Of a DNA stretch of 64,000 nucleotides, positions 1 to 14,800 are shown one piece after another. The position numbers and the translations under genes were made by a program. This stretch comes from Bagarius yarrelli (taxonomy: Eukaryota; Chordata; Actinopteri; Siluriformes; Sisoridae), in the NCBI GenBank assembly GCA_005784505.1, contig VCAZ01000008.1, positions 10,179,763-10,243,762 of the forward strand, in the 5' to 3' direction. The notes under the pieces are model-generated. The model was not told the origin of the DNA and searched no databases. It was given only the letters and a program-made list of their open reading frames with translations. How positions within the stretch are numbered: the first letter of the stretch is position 1; each line of letters opens with the position of its first letter.

Positions 1-364
1 AATATTCTTTTTTTTCTTAACAATTATACAAAACAGTATTAGATTTGTGGAATAAAGATCTGCATAATTTGCTTTATTAATTTAACTTTTTAGATTAGTA
101 AATAATTAAATATTAAAATAATGTGCTTATTTTTTATTTTGAAACTTTATCTGAATCTTAAATTAGGAACAAATTAAACAATAGATAATAAAATATAATT
201 CACAGCACCAATACACTTTTAAATGTAAATCTTTAAGAGTGATTAAAAATTACAGTAATGTGTTTATTTGTATTTAATAATTTTTATATAAATAATTTAA
301 ATAATGGAATATAAAAAAAAATATTTTTGCATAATTCACACCACCACCATTAAACATTGAAATG

Positions 365-438
365 TAATAATAATAATAATAATAATCATAATAATAGCAA
401 TATAATAATAATAATTATTATTATTATTATCATGGTCA

Positions 439-478
<40 letters not shown>

Positions 479-531
479 CTGCAAACCTCTTCTTGTGTTT
501 GTTCTTTTTATTATTATTATTATTATTATTA
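365..531. repeat. (ATT/TAA)n microsatellite
   Basis: Runs of TAA then ATT units, interrupted by short unique segments. The change of strand (TAA followed by TTA) makes part of it self-complementary. Confidence 0.9.
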
Positions 532-1173
532 TTTAGATCTTCACTAATTACTTAACATTTTTAAAGAAATAAAAAAAAACGTTATGATTTTTGGAGTTTG
601 TTGCTTTATTTCTAATCATTATATAAAATGCATTTTTCTATGAATTATATACAATTATACATTATATATAATGTATTTTAATCAAATTATAAAATGTGTT
701 CACCAATAAAATAAAGTATTCATTTCAACTGGAACGCTCTAGTTGTGTGGACGTCATGCAGCCCGCCATGCAGGATTGTATGCAGGGGCAACCGGGTCAT
801 ATGTGTAACACGTGTGTGTGTTTTTGGTGCTGCGGAATTTTTAACCCGGGTTTGGAAAAGCTTATTAAGGTGTGTATTTATTGCCTGTGTGTTTAGGTGC
901 GTAATTTAATTATATATGATATATATTTATAATAACATTTCCATAAACACCATCACGAATTAAACATAATGTTAAATTAAAAAAAAAAAACTTTTACGTA
1001 ATACGTGTTTTAATTGTTTTACATACGGAAGTTTAAGCAGACGAAATATGGGATGAGAAAATATCATTACAAACCCGGTTAAAAAAACCTTATTTAAGAA
1101 AATACCACTTTTGCCCCTATCTACCCCGCAAACAGGCCCGTTGCTCAACTCGGCCGCTTTTTGGGGAGGGATT

Positions 1174-1290
1174 GAGAGAGAGAGAGAGAGAGAGATCCAT
1201 GATGTCATTCTAAAAAGTTTTCTCTCTCTCTCTCTCTCTCTCTCTCCCCCCTTCTCCCCCCCCCCTCTCTCTCCCTCCCTCCCCTCCCTG
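1174..1290. repeat. (GA)n / (CT)n / poly-C tract before pard6g
   Basis: (GA)11 at about 1174-1195 and (CT)n at 1220-1245 are inverted relative to each other and can pair, followed by C- and CT-rich sequence. It lies within 350 bases of the pard6g start codon. Confidence 0.85.
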
Positions 1291-1514
1291 TAGGCAGAGG
1301 CGGTGATTTTACCCTCCTTCCACATCTAGTTTTTTTTCCCCCCTGAAGTTTGTTGAACTGTTCACAAGAGTCAAGATCGGAATAGTCGAGGATTATCCTT
1401 GGATTTATACACACACACACACAGAGGGGAAAAAAACCCCACGTATATATAGTACATATACACGTATATAGAGTTGGAAGCGGACCACATTGAGACCATC
1501 GAGGCGTCAAAAAA

Positions 1515-1589
1515 ATGAATCGGAGTTTTAATAGTAAAGCGCAGACTTTGCGCCAGTCGGACCTGGACGCGGTGGAAGTCAAAAGCAAA
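1515..1589 (+). CDS. pard6g: pard6g coding exon 1
   Basis: Encodes residues 1-25 (MNRSFNSKAQTL... ending VEVKSK). The start ATG at 1515 follows an A-run and is the first codon of a peptide matching the PAR6 gamma N-terminus. The donor gtgagt begins at 1590, in phase 0. The lysine of VEVK, known in PAR6 to pair with the acidic aPKC PB1 surface, is residue 23. Confidence 0.9.
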
Positions 1590-1635
1590 GTGAGTAAAAC
1601 AGCTTTCATTCCTATCGACCCTTTAAACAATCCCG

Positions 1636-1666
<31 letters not shown>

Positions 1667-1972
1667 TTTTTATTAGTGTTTACACACATTTATCCCGGAT
1701 CTGTTCCTGTGCTATAAAAAGCGCCCGGGTTTTAATCCGATTTATTTTTTGTTTTAACGTATGTGTGAATGCGGATTTGACTGGAGCGCCAGATTAACCT
1801 GACGGCACGTACTACTAAATCCCGATGGATTAAAGTTGTTATGAACAAAATTCCAAACGTCTTTTCAGATGTACAAATTGTTGATGAGGTAAAAAAAAAA
1901 TCTGAAGGTTGGAGACCATTTTTTATTTTCCAAACTTCCGTACACTGTAGATCAAAACCCTAATTAAAAGGG

Positions 1973-2064
<92 letters not shown>

Positions 2065-5000
2065 GCCATTATTCTATATCCTTAGAACTCCTTATACATT
2101 AAATAATAACACATCAGCCTTTTATTGAAATAATTTATTACCTATATATTCTCAACTTTAATCCACAATTTGTTTCCCTCCTTTTCCACTAATTAGACTA
2201 ATAAAACCAAAATACGGCAAGTTACTCATAAACCTCTGTTGAATCTTTACCCCTGACACTGGAGACTCCTTCCATTAAAGAAAAGTAAACACACCGGGTT
2301 CCTGTGTATGCCGTTACTATAGAAACGATGACGATTATAAATCTGACAAAAGGTCTTTTATCTAAACAGCTGATAGATGTTAGTTCACCGTGTCAGTTAT
2401 TACTCGTGCTATACATGGCGGTTACTTCCTGCGATTTTGTGTATATATTATTATATACATACTGCGTTCGACTTTTATAACTTTTAAGTGCGTCATAATT
2501 ACAAGTACAACACAATTTTTGCAACGTATTTATGCTCATTACACAAAAGATTATAGGAGAAGTGGTGGCTCAGTGGTTAAGACATTGGACTGATAAATGG
2601 AAGTCCAGGGTTTGATTCCCAGCACCACCAAGCCACCACTGCTGGGCCCCTCCAATTGCTTAGTTGTATGAAAAAAAGAGAGAAATGTAAGTGACTCTGG
2701 ATGAGTGCGTCTCCCAAATGCTGTAAATGTTAATCAGATACCAAAAAGCTTTGATAGATTTACAAACACAGGGGCGCCATTACAAATTTGAAGCCATATA
2801 CAGTAAATGAATATGAGTTTGGGCCCCCAGCCACACCTATTCCGCGCTGTAACTACCAATAAAACAGATATCTGGGGGCCCCTAAAGTGCCTTGGCCCTT
2901 AGAATCGTCCTAACCACCCCTCTCAGTGGCACCCCTGTATCAACACCATTTTTAAGTCGCAACATTACACCCTGCTGTAGATACTACTATAAACTTTGCT
3001 TCTTTTACCACACCAGTTTTATTACTTTAGCTCATTGCTAAGCTATCCATGCTTGTGAATCAGGACTGGGAAACTGGAAACTGGAAATCTGGTCATGTGT
3101 TTCTTTAGTAAAACCCCAAGCATTGGCTGGCCCCCCTGACTGGCCTAATAGATACTGAGATATCATCATACACTGTGTTGTGACTGGTCCAAATTGGTGG
3201 GTGAAAACAGCCCACCATATTTCCTATTATTGCATTTAATAATTTATAACAGAAGCCTGAACGCTTGCTGCTACTGGTATCTATGAAGGAACCCCTATGA
3301 AGGAACCCAGTGTCTGTATCTAAAGAAGACAAGAGGGTTCTCTTTACATCTGCAAAGATAGTTTAGATCTGAATGCAGAAATGGTCCGGATTAACCTGCT
3401 GTCTCTTTCGAAAGGACGAGACGAATGAAAGGACAAATACTCAAAAGTGTGAATGGCCGAAACTGACCTGGCCTGTTAGGCATGAGGGTCCAGTCTGGAG
3501 GGACAACTCTCGGTCTTGTGATTACAGGTTTCACCCACTCACAACCTTTTTGTTGTTAAATCCTTGGTTAGTTGTCTTGTGTTTGGTCTGTACGGAATTA
3601 CCGCCTGTTGTTGTTAGTATAAATAGTTGGATTTGTGGTCGGCAGAAATGTTGCCCACTTGTGGATCTTGCGCTTTGGAGTCATTTAATTGCTGAGGTTT
3701 TGTTCGTAATTATGACTTTTGGGTTTAGTTCTAAATTGAGTGAAGCAAAACACTTCAAAAACATTTCTGGCTTTCAGCAGATGCCCTTATCCAGATCGAC
3801 TTATATTTATCTAATTTTTTAAAAACTGAGCAGTTGAGGATTAAGGGCCTTGCTTAAGGGCCCTTCAGAGTCAGCGTGGTGATGCTGGGAGTTCTACTTC
3901 TTCTTATCAGCAGTACAACATCCTAAACACTAAGCTACCTCTCTACCTGCTAGGGGTTCGCCACAGCGAATCATCTGTCTCCAATTAACCCTATTCTCTA
4001 CATCCTCTTCCATCACACCCACTAACTTCATGTCCTTATTTATCGCATCCATATACCTCCTCTTTGGTCCTATACCTTCTCTTAGGTAGCTTCATTTCAA
4101 ACATCTCCCATCAATATATTTACTATCCCTCCTCTATACATGTCCAAACCACCTCAATCTGTCTTCCATGACTTTCTCCCCAAAACATCTAAAATGAGCC
4201 GTCCTCCTAATGAACTCGTTTCTAATTCTGTCCAACCTCGTCACTCCCAAAGAAAACCTCAACATCTTCAACTCTTTCAGTTCTGCCACCTGTCTCTTCC
4301 TCAGCACCACCATCTCTAAACCATACATCATAGCTGGTCTCACCACTGTCTCTAAACCATACATCATAGCTGGTCCCACCACTGTCTCTAAACCATACAT
4401 CATAGCTAGTCATCACCACTGTCCTCTACACCTCATACATCATAGCTGGTCTCACCACTGTCTCTAAACCATACATCATAGCTGGTCTCACCACTGTCTC
4501 TAAACCATACATCATAGCTGGTCTCACCACTGTCTCTAAACCGTACATACTTCATAGCTGGTCTCACCACTGTCTCTAAAACCGTACATAGCATCTCAGC
4601 TGGTCTCACCACTGTCTCTAAACCATACATCATAGCTGGTCTCACCACTGTCTCTAACTCTAAACCGTACATCTATCATAGCTGGTCTCACCACTGTCTC
4701 TAAACCATACTTCATATAGCTGGTCTCACCACTGTCTCTAAACCGTACATCATAGCTGGTCTCATCCACTGTCTCCTAAACCGTATACTTCATAGCTGGT
4801 CTCACCACTGTCCTCTAAACCATACTTCATAGCTGGTCTCACCACTGTCTCTAAACCATACTTCATACTGTCTCACCACTGTCCTCTAAACCACACTCAT
4901 AGCTGGTCTCACTACTGTCTCTAAACCGTACATCATAGCTGGTCTCACCACTGTCTCTAAACCATACATCATAGCTGGTCTCACCACTGTCTCTAAACCA

Positions 5001-8000
5001 TACATCATAGCTGGTCTCACCACTGTCTCTAAACCGTACATCATAGCTGGTCTCACCACTTTCTTGTACACCTTCTACTTAATTCTAGCTGATATTCTCC
5101 TGTCACACATCAATAATGACACGTTTCTCCACCCATTCAAACCTGCCTGTACTCGCTTCTCAACCACTTTTACACACACTCCATTGCTCTGGACTGTCGA
5201 CCCCCAAGTAGTTAAACTCCTGTACCTTCTTTACCTCCTCGCCCTGTAATCTCACTAAACACTGAGCTACCATTTTCCAACAGAGACCTTTTTGATTTCC
5301 ATCTATCCGTCGGAAAACATCATTATATGACGGGCTAAAGTGGAAAAGGAAAATTCTGTTTCTTCGAGTTTTTACAATTTTGCAATCGCAAAACAAGCTC
5401 ATTTAGGCAAAATCCATGATATTTTAGCAAGTTTTTCTGCAGGTTTCTGAGAAACAGCATGCAACATCATTAAAACCTACATTTGGCTAATGCCCTCTCA
5501 TTCACAGCTGTGGAACATCTCTTACATTTATTGTACATTTTTTATACAACTGAGCAATTAGGGGGTTAAGGGCCTTGTTTAGGGGCGCAACAGTGGCAAT
5601 TTGGTGGTGCTGGACAATATTTCCAGGGGCGCAACAGTGGCAATTTGGTGGTGCTGGGAATCAAACCCCGATCTTCCAATAAGCAGTCCAACACCTTAAC
5701 CACTGCTTTAAACAACTCATTCACCTTTTGAGTTTATATTTAATTAAAAACCTGCATGTCATATTACTTCCGCCTCGCTCTTCGTTGTCATTTACTTACC
5801 ATTACAATATTTTCATATATGGTTTTACACTTCATACAAGGGGGCATTTGGCAGATGCCCTTATTCAGCATTTATTTGTTCTGCTCATCTAAGCACTTGG
5901 TGTGTTAGAAGGCCTTAGTCAGGGGTCCAGCAGTGGCTTCTTGGTGGTCCTGGGATTTAAACCCACGGTCTTCTCACAACATAAAAATCCTGGTGGAATT
6001 GTAAAAGTAGAAGTATCTAAGTATAAGTATGGCAAAAGAGAAAAAAAAATCAAACGAATCATTTACTTCAAATGAGATGAGTCAGTTTAATCAAATGATT
6101 CAGCCTAAAAATTTGTTCTTTATATACAGTGTGTGTGTGTGTTAAGTAATCCCCATAATCATCATCCCGTCATCGCAGGAATTCTTTGATGATGTAAGCA
6201 GGCACTCATATGTGATTTCTTGCACGTTTATAATTGCAAAAAATCCAGCTAAAGTCTGTACATTTCTGAACACAAGCATCCAAACCTGCAGGATATCGAA
6301 ACCCACCACATGTTCTGAGATTCACCATTACACCACCTTTTATCCTTCTGTATCACTCTGAACGGTGTGTGATGTTCCAGATGACATCATTGCCAGGTTC
6401 CTGTCTTTCACTGCCCCAGGAAGGGCTGTTTTGAGAGGCACTGCTGTTTAGATAAGATGAGATCTGCGGAGGCCAAGATGTGGTTTGGTTTTATTTGTTT
6501 TGTCTCAAGCTGCTTTTCAGACCTATCAGCTTGCAGCAAAGGAAAACTCACTGACGTGTCAAAACCTTTTCCAGCACTCACTCCCCCTGTTTTCTCAGAG
6601 CTGAAACCTTCACCAGTTGTCTACGTTTCAATAAGAGATAGTACCCCAGCACTGAAACCAGAGACGAACCGGGTGCTGTATGGCGTCAGGAAAGGTTCCT
6701 GATGAGGAGATATTAAACCTGTCGTAACTTGTAAAGGCACAAGAAGTGGTTGAAGTGGTGAAGTGGTTGGACTTCTAATTGGAAGATCGAGGTCTGATTC
6801 CCAGCACAACCAAGTTGTCACCGCTGGGCTCCTGAGCAAGACTCTTAAACCCCAATTGCTTAGTTGTATAAATGTCGCTCTGGAAAAGAATATCTACAAA
6901 TATAAATGTAAAAGGTCGAGGAATATTGATGACCATGTGGAACTGACAGTGTGATGAAAATCAGTTAAGACTAGGGTTGTGTAATAATATCAATACAGCA
7001 ATCCATCGCAATATTTTTTTTCACAATTGTGTATCGATATTCTAAACTTTAGTATCGATACATGTTTAAATCCCGTTTTAAACTAATTTACATTAATATT
7101 TAATTAAAACCCTCAGTAGGTGTCAAACGACTTCCTCCTCCACTCCTGTAGTTGTCAGTGGTACATACGGCCATGGTAAGACAATGTGTTCGTTAGCTTG
7201 TGTGTGTTGGAATTTTATTTTTATTCTATATTATTTAATTTAAAGTCTTGCAATCTATTGCTTTATTTAATGCTCTAAAATTGTCTCATGGCTTAAGCAA
7301 GCATGACGAAAAAAATAAAGGACATGTCCGGCTTTGTATTTGTTAAATTTTTAGCTATTTGTTGACAATTTTTTTTATTGTTTTTAAATTTTTTAAGCAT
7401 TGCAATATAAATTGTAATGCAATTTATTGTGTATCGCGATCTATGTATCGTAATGCGTATCGTATCGTGAGGCCCTTGCCAATACACAGTCCTAGTTTGG
7501 GGACTTTGCTTGGTCCCCATAAGTAAATACTCTTTATTGATGTAAAGATAAAGGAAAAACCCAGGAATTAGGGTTAGTGTAATGAAATAATGTTTATCCA
7601 TTAGCCTAGCATTATTAGCTACATTGGACTGTATAGGGAGAAAAACCCTCTTCAAAGTTGACAAATATTTAGTTATTTTACTGCGTTTTCATTCAAAGTC
7701 GCATATTTACATAAATTATACACGAACAACATAAACACTGTGATTTGAAAGGAGTCCATAAATACAGACAAATAAAATTAATAATTCAATCAGACAAAAA
7801 TAATGAAATCCTCTAGAAAAAAAAATGTTAGTGTGTGTGAGTCAGAATATTAGCTGCAGTGGCTAAACTGCATTATTGTGTAAGTATAAGCATGCACATG
7901 TGAGTGTGTGTGGCATTACTTGGCTACATTAGCATTGAATTCCTTAGCTACTTCAGTAGTTCAGGTTCAGAGCAAATCCATAAAATAAAATAAAAAATAC

Positions 8001-8091
8001 GATTAGCGCTTAATCAGGACAAAAATAATGGCACCCTCTAAATAGAAGAGTCTCGCTGAGGTATTCGCTGTGTAAGTGCAGGATTCTCAGC

Positions 8092-8130
<39 letters not shown>

Positions 8131-8788
8131 GCAGCAGTGGTCACAGGTTGTACAAACAGCTCCCCTGGTTCACTAGTTTACTCACGCCTGTTTACCGAAA
8201 CCTCCAGTTTCACATGAAACCACACGCCTGATATGTAACTGTGATCTTAAGTTTATAAACTGTTCGTTTATGTATTAATTTAGTTACATAGTAAAGTTAA
8301 AGCCAACTCGAGACTTTAGTATTACAGAAAGGTGACAAATTCTACCTTCTAAAATTAATTGTAAGAAACTCCAGGTAAGTTTTCTACTCCTATAAAACAG
8401 ACGGGAGCTTTTGCCATAGCAACAACCATCTTGACCAAACATACTAATTACAACGTTTCTCGTTTTTTTGTATTTTATTGGGAAAAAAATAAAATAAAAT
8501 ACTAACTGTTCTTTGAAATTAACTGTTTTTAGTAGTAAGTCGTACTCACCTGTTTGGTAGATGTTCCACAACATTAAATACAAATATAAATGTTCTACTC
8601 CATGATGTAATAATGTGGATAGGCTCTGCCTCTGCAAAAAAAAGATCAATGGCAGCTTCGATGTCACTGTCTGTTTAGGTCCGCCCACCGATTCTTGCAT
8701 GCACGTATTGGGTAAAGAACAGAACAGAAATCCCCAGTTCATCACCCCTTTAAATAACAGCGGAGCCAGACTGATTTTTTTTTAAATT

Positions 8789-8846
<58 letters not shown>

Positions 8847-11800
8847 CTGTGTCTCTTTCTTTCTCTCTTTCTCTTTCTCCCTCTGTCTGTCTGTCTGTCT
8901 GTCTATCCATCCAATTATCACATGTGAATGAAGTAAATATTTTTTAATGAATTTTTCAGTGATACCTTAAAGACCGAGTGTTTGAATTGTTTATATCTGT
9001 GATTTGCAGTGTGTTTAGCAGAATCTCAGACACACTTAATCACACACTCTCTCTCTCTCTCTCTCATACACACCTGCATTTGTATTTGTGTGTGTTCGCT
9101 AATCACAGCCTGTTCCTTACTGTGCGTTTCCTACCCAGCAGTGTAATTACAGTGCATGTGCTGGGAAGCCCTGTGAGAGCGGCGTTTTTGGCAGAAGACA
9201 AAGCGAGGCCTGTGTTTTGCAGGCCCACACAGTAAACAGTGCAACAGTCACATGATCACATGACCTCAGGCTCACCTCCCGTTCTGTGTTTAAGCACCAA
9301 ACTCCTCCAAACCGGACCGGAGTGTTTACTGTTGCGTGGCCGTGATGTGTGGGTGTTGTTGAACATCTTAGTAACGGTTAATGGTGTGTGTGTGTGTCTG
9401 TGTGTTTAGGTCTGTTTCCTGCGTTGGCTTTTTGTATATAGTGTTTTTGCTCCAGAGATGTTGATGCATGACGTCCTGCGCGCACACATTGTCATTTCTG
9501 CTGCATGTTGCATTGTTCTGTCGCTTTCCTGCCTCCTCTTCCTCCTCTGCCTCCTCTTCCTCCATTTCCTCTTTTCAAACAGACAAAGGGGTTTTGCTGT
9601 AGGAAAATAATCAACAATAATTATTTTTATATAACATCACATCCCTTGACGTTCGTTATCTCTATCATACTATAGAAAAGATCTGCAACAAACGATTATT
9701 TCAATAGTCGATTAATCGCCGTGATTAATAAAGTAAACATGAATTGAGCAAGAAAAAAATCACTTCAGCTTTTAAAAACATATTTTTAATAGAGCTGTAA
9801 TTATTTTAGTCATTTATTCATCTTCTATACCCACTTATTCCCTAATTAGGGGTCACGGGGATCAGCTGGAGCCTATTCCAGCCACCCATAATTAGTGGTA
9901 GCGCAGTGGTTAAGTTGTAGGACTTTTAATTGAAAGATCAGAGTTTGATTCCCAGACCCACCAAGTTACCACTGCTGGGCCCCTGAGAAAGGCCCCTAAC
10001 CCCCAATGGGTCAGTTGTATAAAAAATATGAGAGATAAATGTAAGTCGATCAGGATAAGAGCGTTTGCTAAATGCTGTAAATTATTAAATAGCTTTGATC
10101 GGAATTAGACAATTTGACATCGTTGAACATTTGCAAAAGTTAGTAGCTGGTGGCTTAAATGGTTAAGGCTTTACAGTGTTAATTAAAAATCTCATAATTT
10201 AAACATTTACATTATTTGACAGACGTCCCTATCCAGAGCGACTTACATTTGTTTCTTTCATACAACTGAGCAATTGGGGGTTAAGGACCTTGCTCAGGGG
10301 CCCAACGGTGGAAAATTTGTGGTGCTGAGAATCAAACCCCAATCCTCCAATTAGCAGTCCAACACTTTAACCACTGCGCTACCACTTCCCCGACACTGAT
10401 ATTATATTTAATGATGATAATAAGTTGTGTAAGCGGCACCTGATGAAAGCAGAACCATTTTAAATGTGCAGCAATATTTTTCTTAATTCCTCTCAGGTTT
10501 GTGGTCTTTAAAGACTAAACACATGAACCAGAAAGAAAATAAACAGGTGGTGGATTGTTTTGGTTCTGCTGCCTCAAAGCCGGCTTCGGGACATGGTTTT
10601 GTCGTGTACTAAAGACAAATATTGTGTCTAGATTTTTAACGTTGTTGGCAAGTGAAAGAAATCAACCACACTTTTTTTTTTCTAGTCATAAATGTTTTAA
10701 ACAACATGGCACAGCCTTTTAACAGAGTAAAACTCTACGGTTTGCCAGCACCGTACTGGAACTCATCCTCGGTGTAAGAAGAATCACTGTACTGAAAAAT
10801 AAGCGGCTGATTTTCCTCAGTATCTACATGACTTTAAGCTCTTGCGTCTCTTTTCCTTGCAGTACGGTGCAGAGTTTCGCAGGTTTTCAGTGAACCGAGC
10901 GAAGCCAGGCAAATTCGAAGAGTTCTTTAAGCTGATCATGAACCTCCATCGCATTGCCAACATAGAGGTGATGATCGGCTACGCTGATCTCCATGGAGAC
11001 CTGCTGCCCATCAACAACGACGACAACTTCTGCAAGGCCGTGTCCACCGCACACCCGCTGCTCCGGATCTTTATCCAAAAACAAGGTACGCAGGCATTAT
11101 TAAATCTCCACAGGGTTAAAGATTCACAGTTACAGCATTTGGCAGACGTCCGTATCCAAAGCGACTTACAATACCCTTGGGGGTTAAGGGCCTTTCTTAG
11201 GGGGCCAGAAGTGGTATTTTGGTGGTGCTGGGAATCGAACCCAGATTACTTTTACAGCATTTGGCAGCTGTCCTCATCCATAGCGACTAACATTTATCTC
11301 TTTTATACAACTGAGCAATTGGGGGTTAGGGGCCTTGCTAAGGGAGCCAGAAGTGGTAGCTTGGTGATTCTGGGAACCCGGATTACATGTACAGCATTTG
11401 GCAGACACTCTTATCTAGTACGACTTACATTTATCTTTTATACGACCTAGCAATTGCTCAGGGTTCCAGCAGCGGTGACTTAGTGGTTCTGGGAATCAAA
11501 CTGATCTTCCAGGTATCATTCCAACACCTTAACCACTGAGCCACCTCTTCCTTTTTTCAGGGCTTTTCGCTTACACACACTCAGACCCATTTTCCCACCA
11601 GAAGCCAAGCTTTAAGGCTTATACAGCATTTACAGAAGTGTGTGTTTGTGTGTGTTTAAAGAAAAAAAAATAATACAGGACATGGGTTCAGTCCTGGAGG
11701 TGACTTCCTGTAGGAAAGGCTGGTGGTGTGACTGGGTTTCCTGTGGAGAAGCTCTGCTGTTCTAACAGGCTCTCGGAACTCTCGGATTGCAGAGCACGGT

Positions 11801-14800
11801 GTTTTCACACGTTTCGCTTTGTGTTTTTTTTAACAGAAGTGCGAACCACCAATTAAAAACGAGCATGAACAAAAGTACAGTCTTCTTCGTGGGAAATTAT
11901 TGGTGTGTTAATGACTATTAGGATTTATTGGAACTTTACGTACAAAAGTTTACGACAGGAAGCCTAGCAGGAAGTTTGCCTGCTTAAATGCTTATTTCCT
12001 TTTAGTTTATTTGGTGTGTTAAATAATTGTGGCTGTGTTTCAGGGTAATTTTCTGTTTCTTAAAATAAACAATGAGGTGGATAAACCCGAATTATTTATG
12101 TGCAATTAGCCTTTTGATTGGTGAATGTCGGATAAGATTTATTGGCAATAAGCCCCGCCCACTTTGGGTTGAAAGGGTTAAAATTCGGTGTAAACATTGT
12201 AAAAAATATTTTTTTGTGTTGAATAAAATTTTGCAAGTTGTTAATTATTCATTTTATTAGAATTGTGTGGATTTAATTTTATTACCGTTTACAATAAATG
12301 GCTAAAAAAAATTAATACCCAAAACGAAGTGCTGCCTAATTAACGAGCCTGTTCAGAAACAGTTCCTCTGACTGAACATGGTGCTCTAATTAATATACTT
12401 TATTGTCCACGCTGATTCACGTGTAGGCATTAACGCGGCGTTTCCCAGCAGTGACTACCAGCACGCCTCGTCTCCCTCTTTCACATTACGTCAGCTACGT
12501 TTTCTCATGATAGCACAAGCTGTGTGGTCGGTAGACTCGGTGTTGTCATGCTAATGCGGGCCGTTTCTCATAGCCGAGGCCACCATTCAAGTCCGGTGGT
12601 GTCTATTGTGTGTGCGGTACAATGAGGTGTGTTGTCACAGGGGAGTCCAGCTCTCAGGATGAGTAATCAGACATGAAGCTATGCGGTACCAGAGGGGACA
12701 CAGATTCCAGCTAGTCCTTTTTTTATTAACACACACACACACACATATAGCTGGTGAGTCAGTGACATATTAGTTAAAATGTGTAAAAAATGCGAATTTT
12801 AATGTTCTGGAGTTTTAGATTCTTTGGATGACCTGAAGTTGTGGAAAAAATGTGTCTGTGCCATGCCTTGATTCTAAAATAATACCTCAAAAATTTTCTT
12901 ACCTCTGGATTTTGAGTTATTCTGACATGTTATGCATAATGAGGCTGTAATTTCTCAACTCTATCCCCAGAAAGCCAAATATGTTCAGCATTGAGTGACT
13001 TTTTTCATGTCTGTCCCAGCAGTGGTGGTGGTGTTGGTTAATATGAAGCTAAATTAAAATATTTATGTGGTACAGATGGGATATGACCCACGATCGTGTA
13101 AGCAGGGAAAAAAATTACATGGATTCTGATATTTTCAGATCGGATTTAGGCCTTATTCGTATGTGGTAATAAATTTGATATGAATCGGGTCTGTGCATAA
13201 ACGTCTACCATGTAAACAGACAGATCAGATTTTCACCTGTCAGTGCGAGTCAAACGTCACTGTATAAGCAACAGTGGCGTGTGTGTGTGTATAAAACACA
13301 ACCGCGTATTTTGATATTTATTATTTTTGTTCACTTGGAATCAGTTTTGTCTGTAAATTAACGCACTATCAAGAAAAAAAATTTACTTATCTTAGCATAA
13401 CTTAGCTATTAATAGTAAATTCGGCCGGGCTGTAACAGGGGCTCTCCTCCTTTTCTTCTCCACCTTAAGACCTTCGTCTTTGTTCAATGCGTCTATTGAT
13501 TATCGTGCCATTTTTACTTCCTTTTCCTGTCAGTATGTCTACAATGGGTTGTTTGTCGTGTATAATGTAAATGCAGATATCGGATACAAGGCAGTTCTAA
13601 AATATGATGTAAGCAGTTCATCAACAAAAAAAAAAAAAATCGAATATAGTCACCAAATTGGAACATTGAGATCTGCAGTGTAAATGCAGCTTTTTAAAAA
13701 TGGAACGTCTCTTACCGCAACCCAACAGCGTCCTGACTCATTTTATATCCGATTCACAGCTATAAAATTAAAAATTTGCCTCAGTTACTAACTTTAAATG
13801 TGCATGTAGAGTAAAAAATATTGCATTTATATAGTAAAATTACTAAATATATGCAATCCAGATTAAAATGTTGTCCTTATTCCTCTCAACCTTTTCAATT
13901 CGAACCTCCATCTACTCAACACTGCGGACTTCCTTTATTTATCCAGAAAACAAACCCTGAAGCCTTCTGCCTCAGTTTCCATTCTCTTGGCCTTTGGCGT
14001 TATCTTTTATTGCGGTAGACGCTGACTTAGAGCGTCCTGGCACTCAGGATAAGATTAAGACACAGACATGTCCCTGCAAAGCCCCTCGCCGGGGACTTCC
14101 ACTGAGACCAGCCTGTTACAGAGCACCTGTTCTGGCCTGTAATGAACTGGGACACCGAACGAACGTGAAAATCGCTGGGCGATGACTAATCAGAGGCCAA
14201 AGTTTGTCTTCCTCCATGTGTATCCTGTAGGGAAGAGCAGAAGGACTGGTGAGCAAGCACATGAGGCTGTACATAAGGTACAGAAAAGATTCTGGGACAA
14301 ATAAAAAAAAAAAGTCTTGTTTTTGTTTTAGAACACTTGAAGATGATCTAAACAAAATAAGCAAATGTGTATTACATGAATATTTGCCAATAACAATATT
14401 TCCACCAGTTTAGCTCTAGTTATATAGTCTAAATATTGTAGAGTGAAGATGTTGACAAACCTGTGGACATATTTTAACTGGACATAGGTTTAACCTCAGT
14501 TCTGAATAGGGATACGCTGATACTATGTAGTAGGAGTACCGATATATATTGTTTTCCTGGTACTCGCCGACATCGATAGTGATTTTTGTTTTTGTGGGAT
14601 TATTTGTATAGCTTCCTGTTTATCTGTTGCCATTTTCTCTTCTATTGCGAGGGTTAGATTTCAGATATTTTATCAGTTTACTTGTATTATAAGCCCTCAT
14701 TTTTGGTACTTTGATATTTTTGCGGAACAAAGTTTGCAATCTGCCAATTGTAATCCTTCATTTTGAAATTTTCCACACAACTAAGTCCGTACAAGTAAAC

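Larger units (their letters stand above)
1..1514. other. Upstream flank and likely 5' region of pard6g
   Basis: Positions 1-970 are strongly AT-rich with ATT/TAA microsatellite (about 365-531) and no recognisable gene. From about 1100 composition becomes GC-richer, with a (GA)n then (CT)n/poly-C block (1174-1290) and a short CA run (1410-1425), before the pard6g ATG. The GC-richer part probably holds the promoter and 5' UTR, but I see no clear core promoter motif. Confidence 0.5.

Noticed and set aside
2557..2640. SINE heads with A- and B-box-like motifs as tRNA genes
   Set aside because: They do not form a complete cloverleaf, lack a plausible anticodon stem and continue into SINE bodies.
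4310..5060. CRISPR array
   Set aside because: Units are contiguous without unique spacers and the DNA is vertebrate.
4134..5071. Series of minus-strand ORFs with MYGLETVVRPA repeats as a repeat protein gene
   Set aside because: Units carry frame-breaking indels and the flanks are a decayed LINE reverse transcriptase, so this is a degenerate repeat.
10842..11450. 202-codon ORF across pard6g exon 2 as a single-exon protein
   Set aside because: Only 10863-11085 is coding; after the gtacgc donor the ORF runs into SINE sequence.
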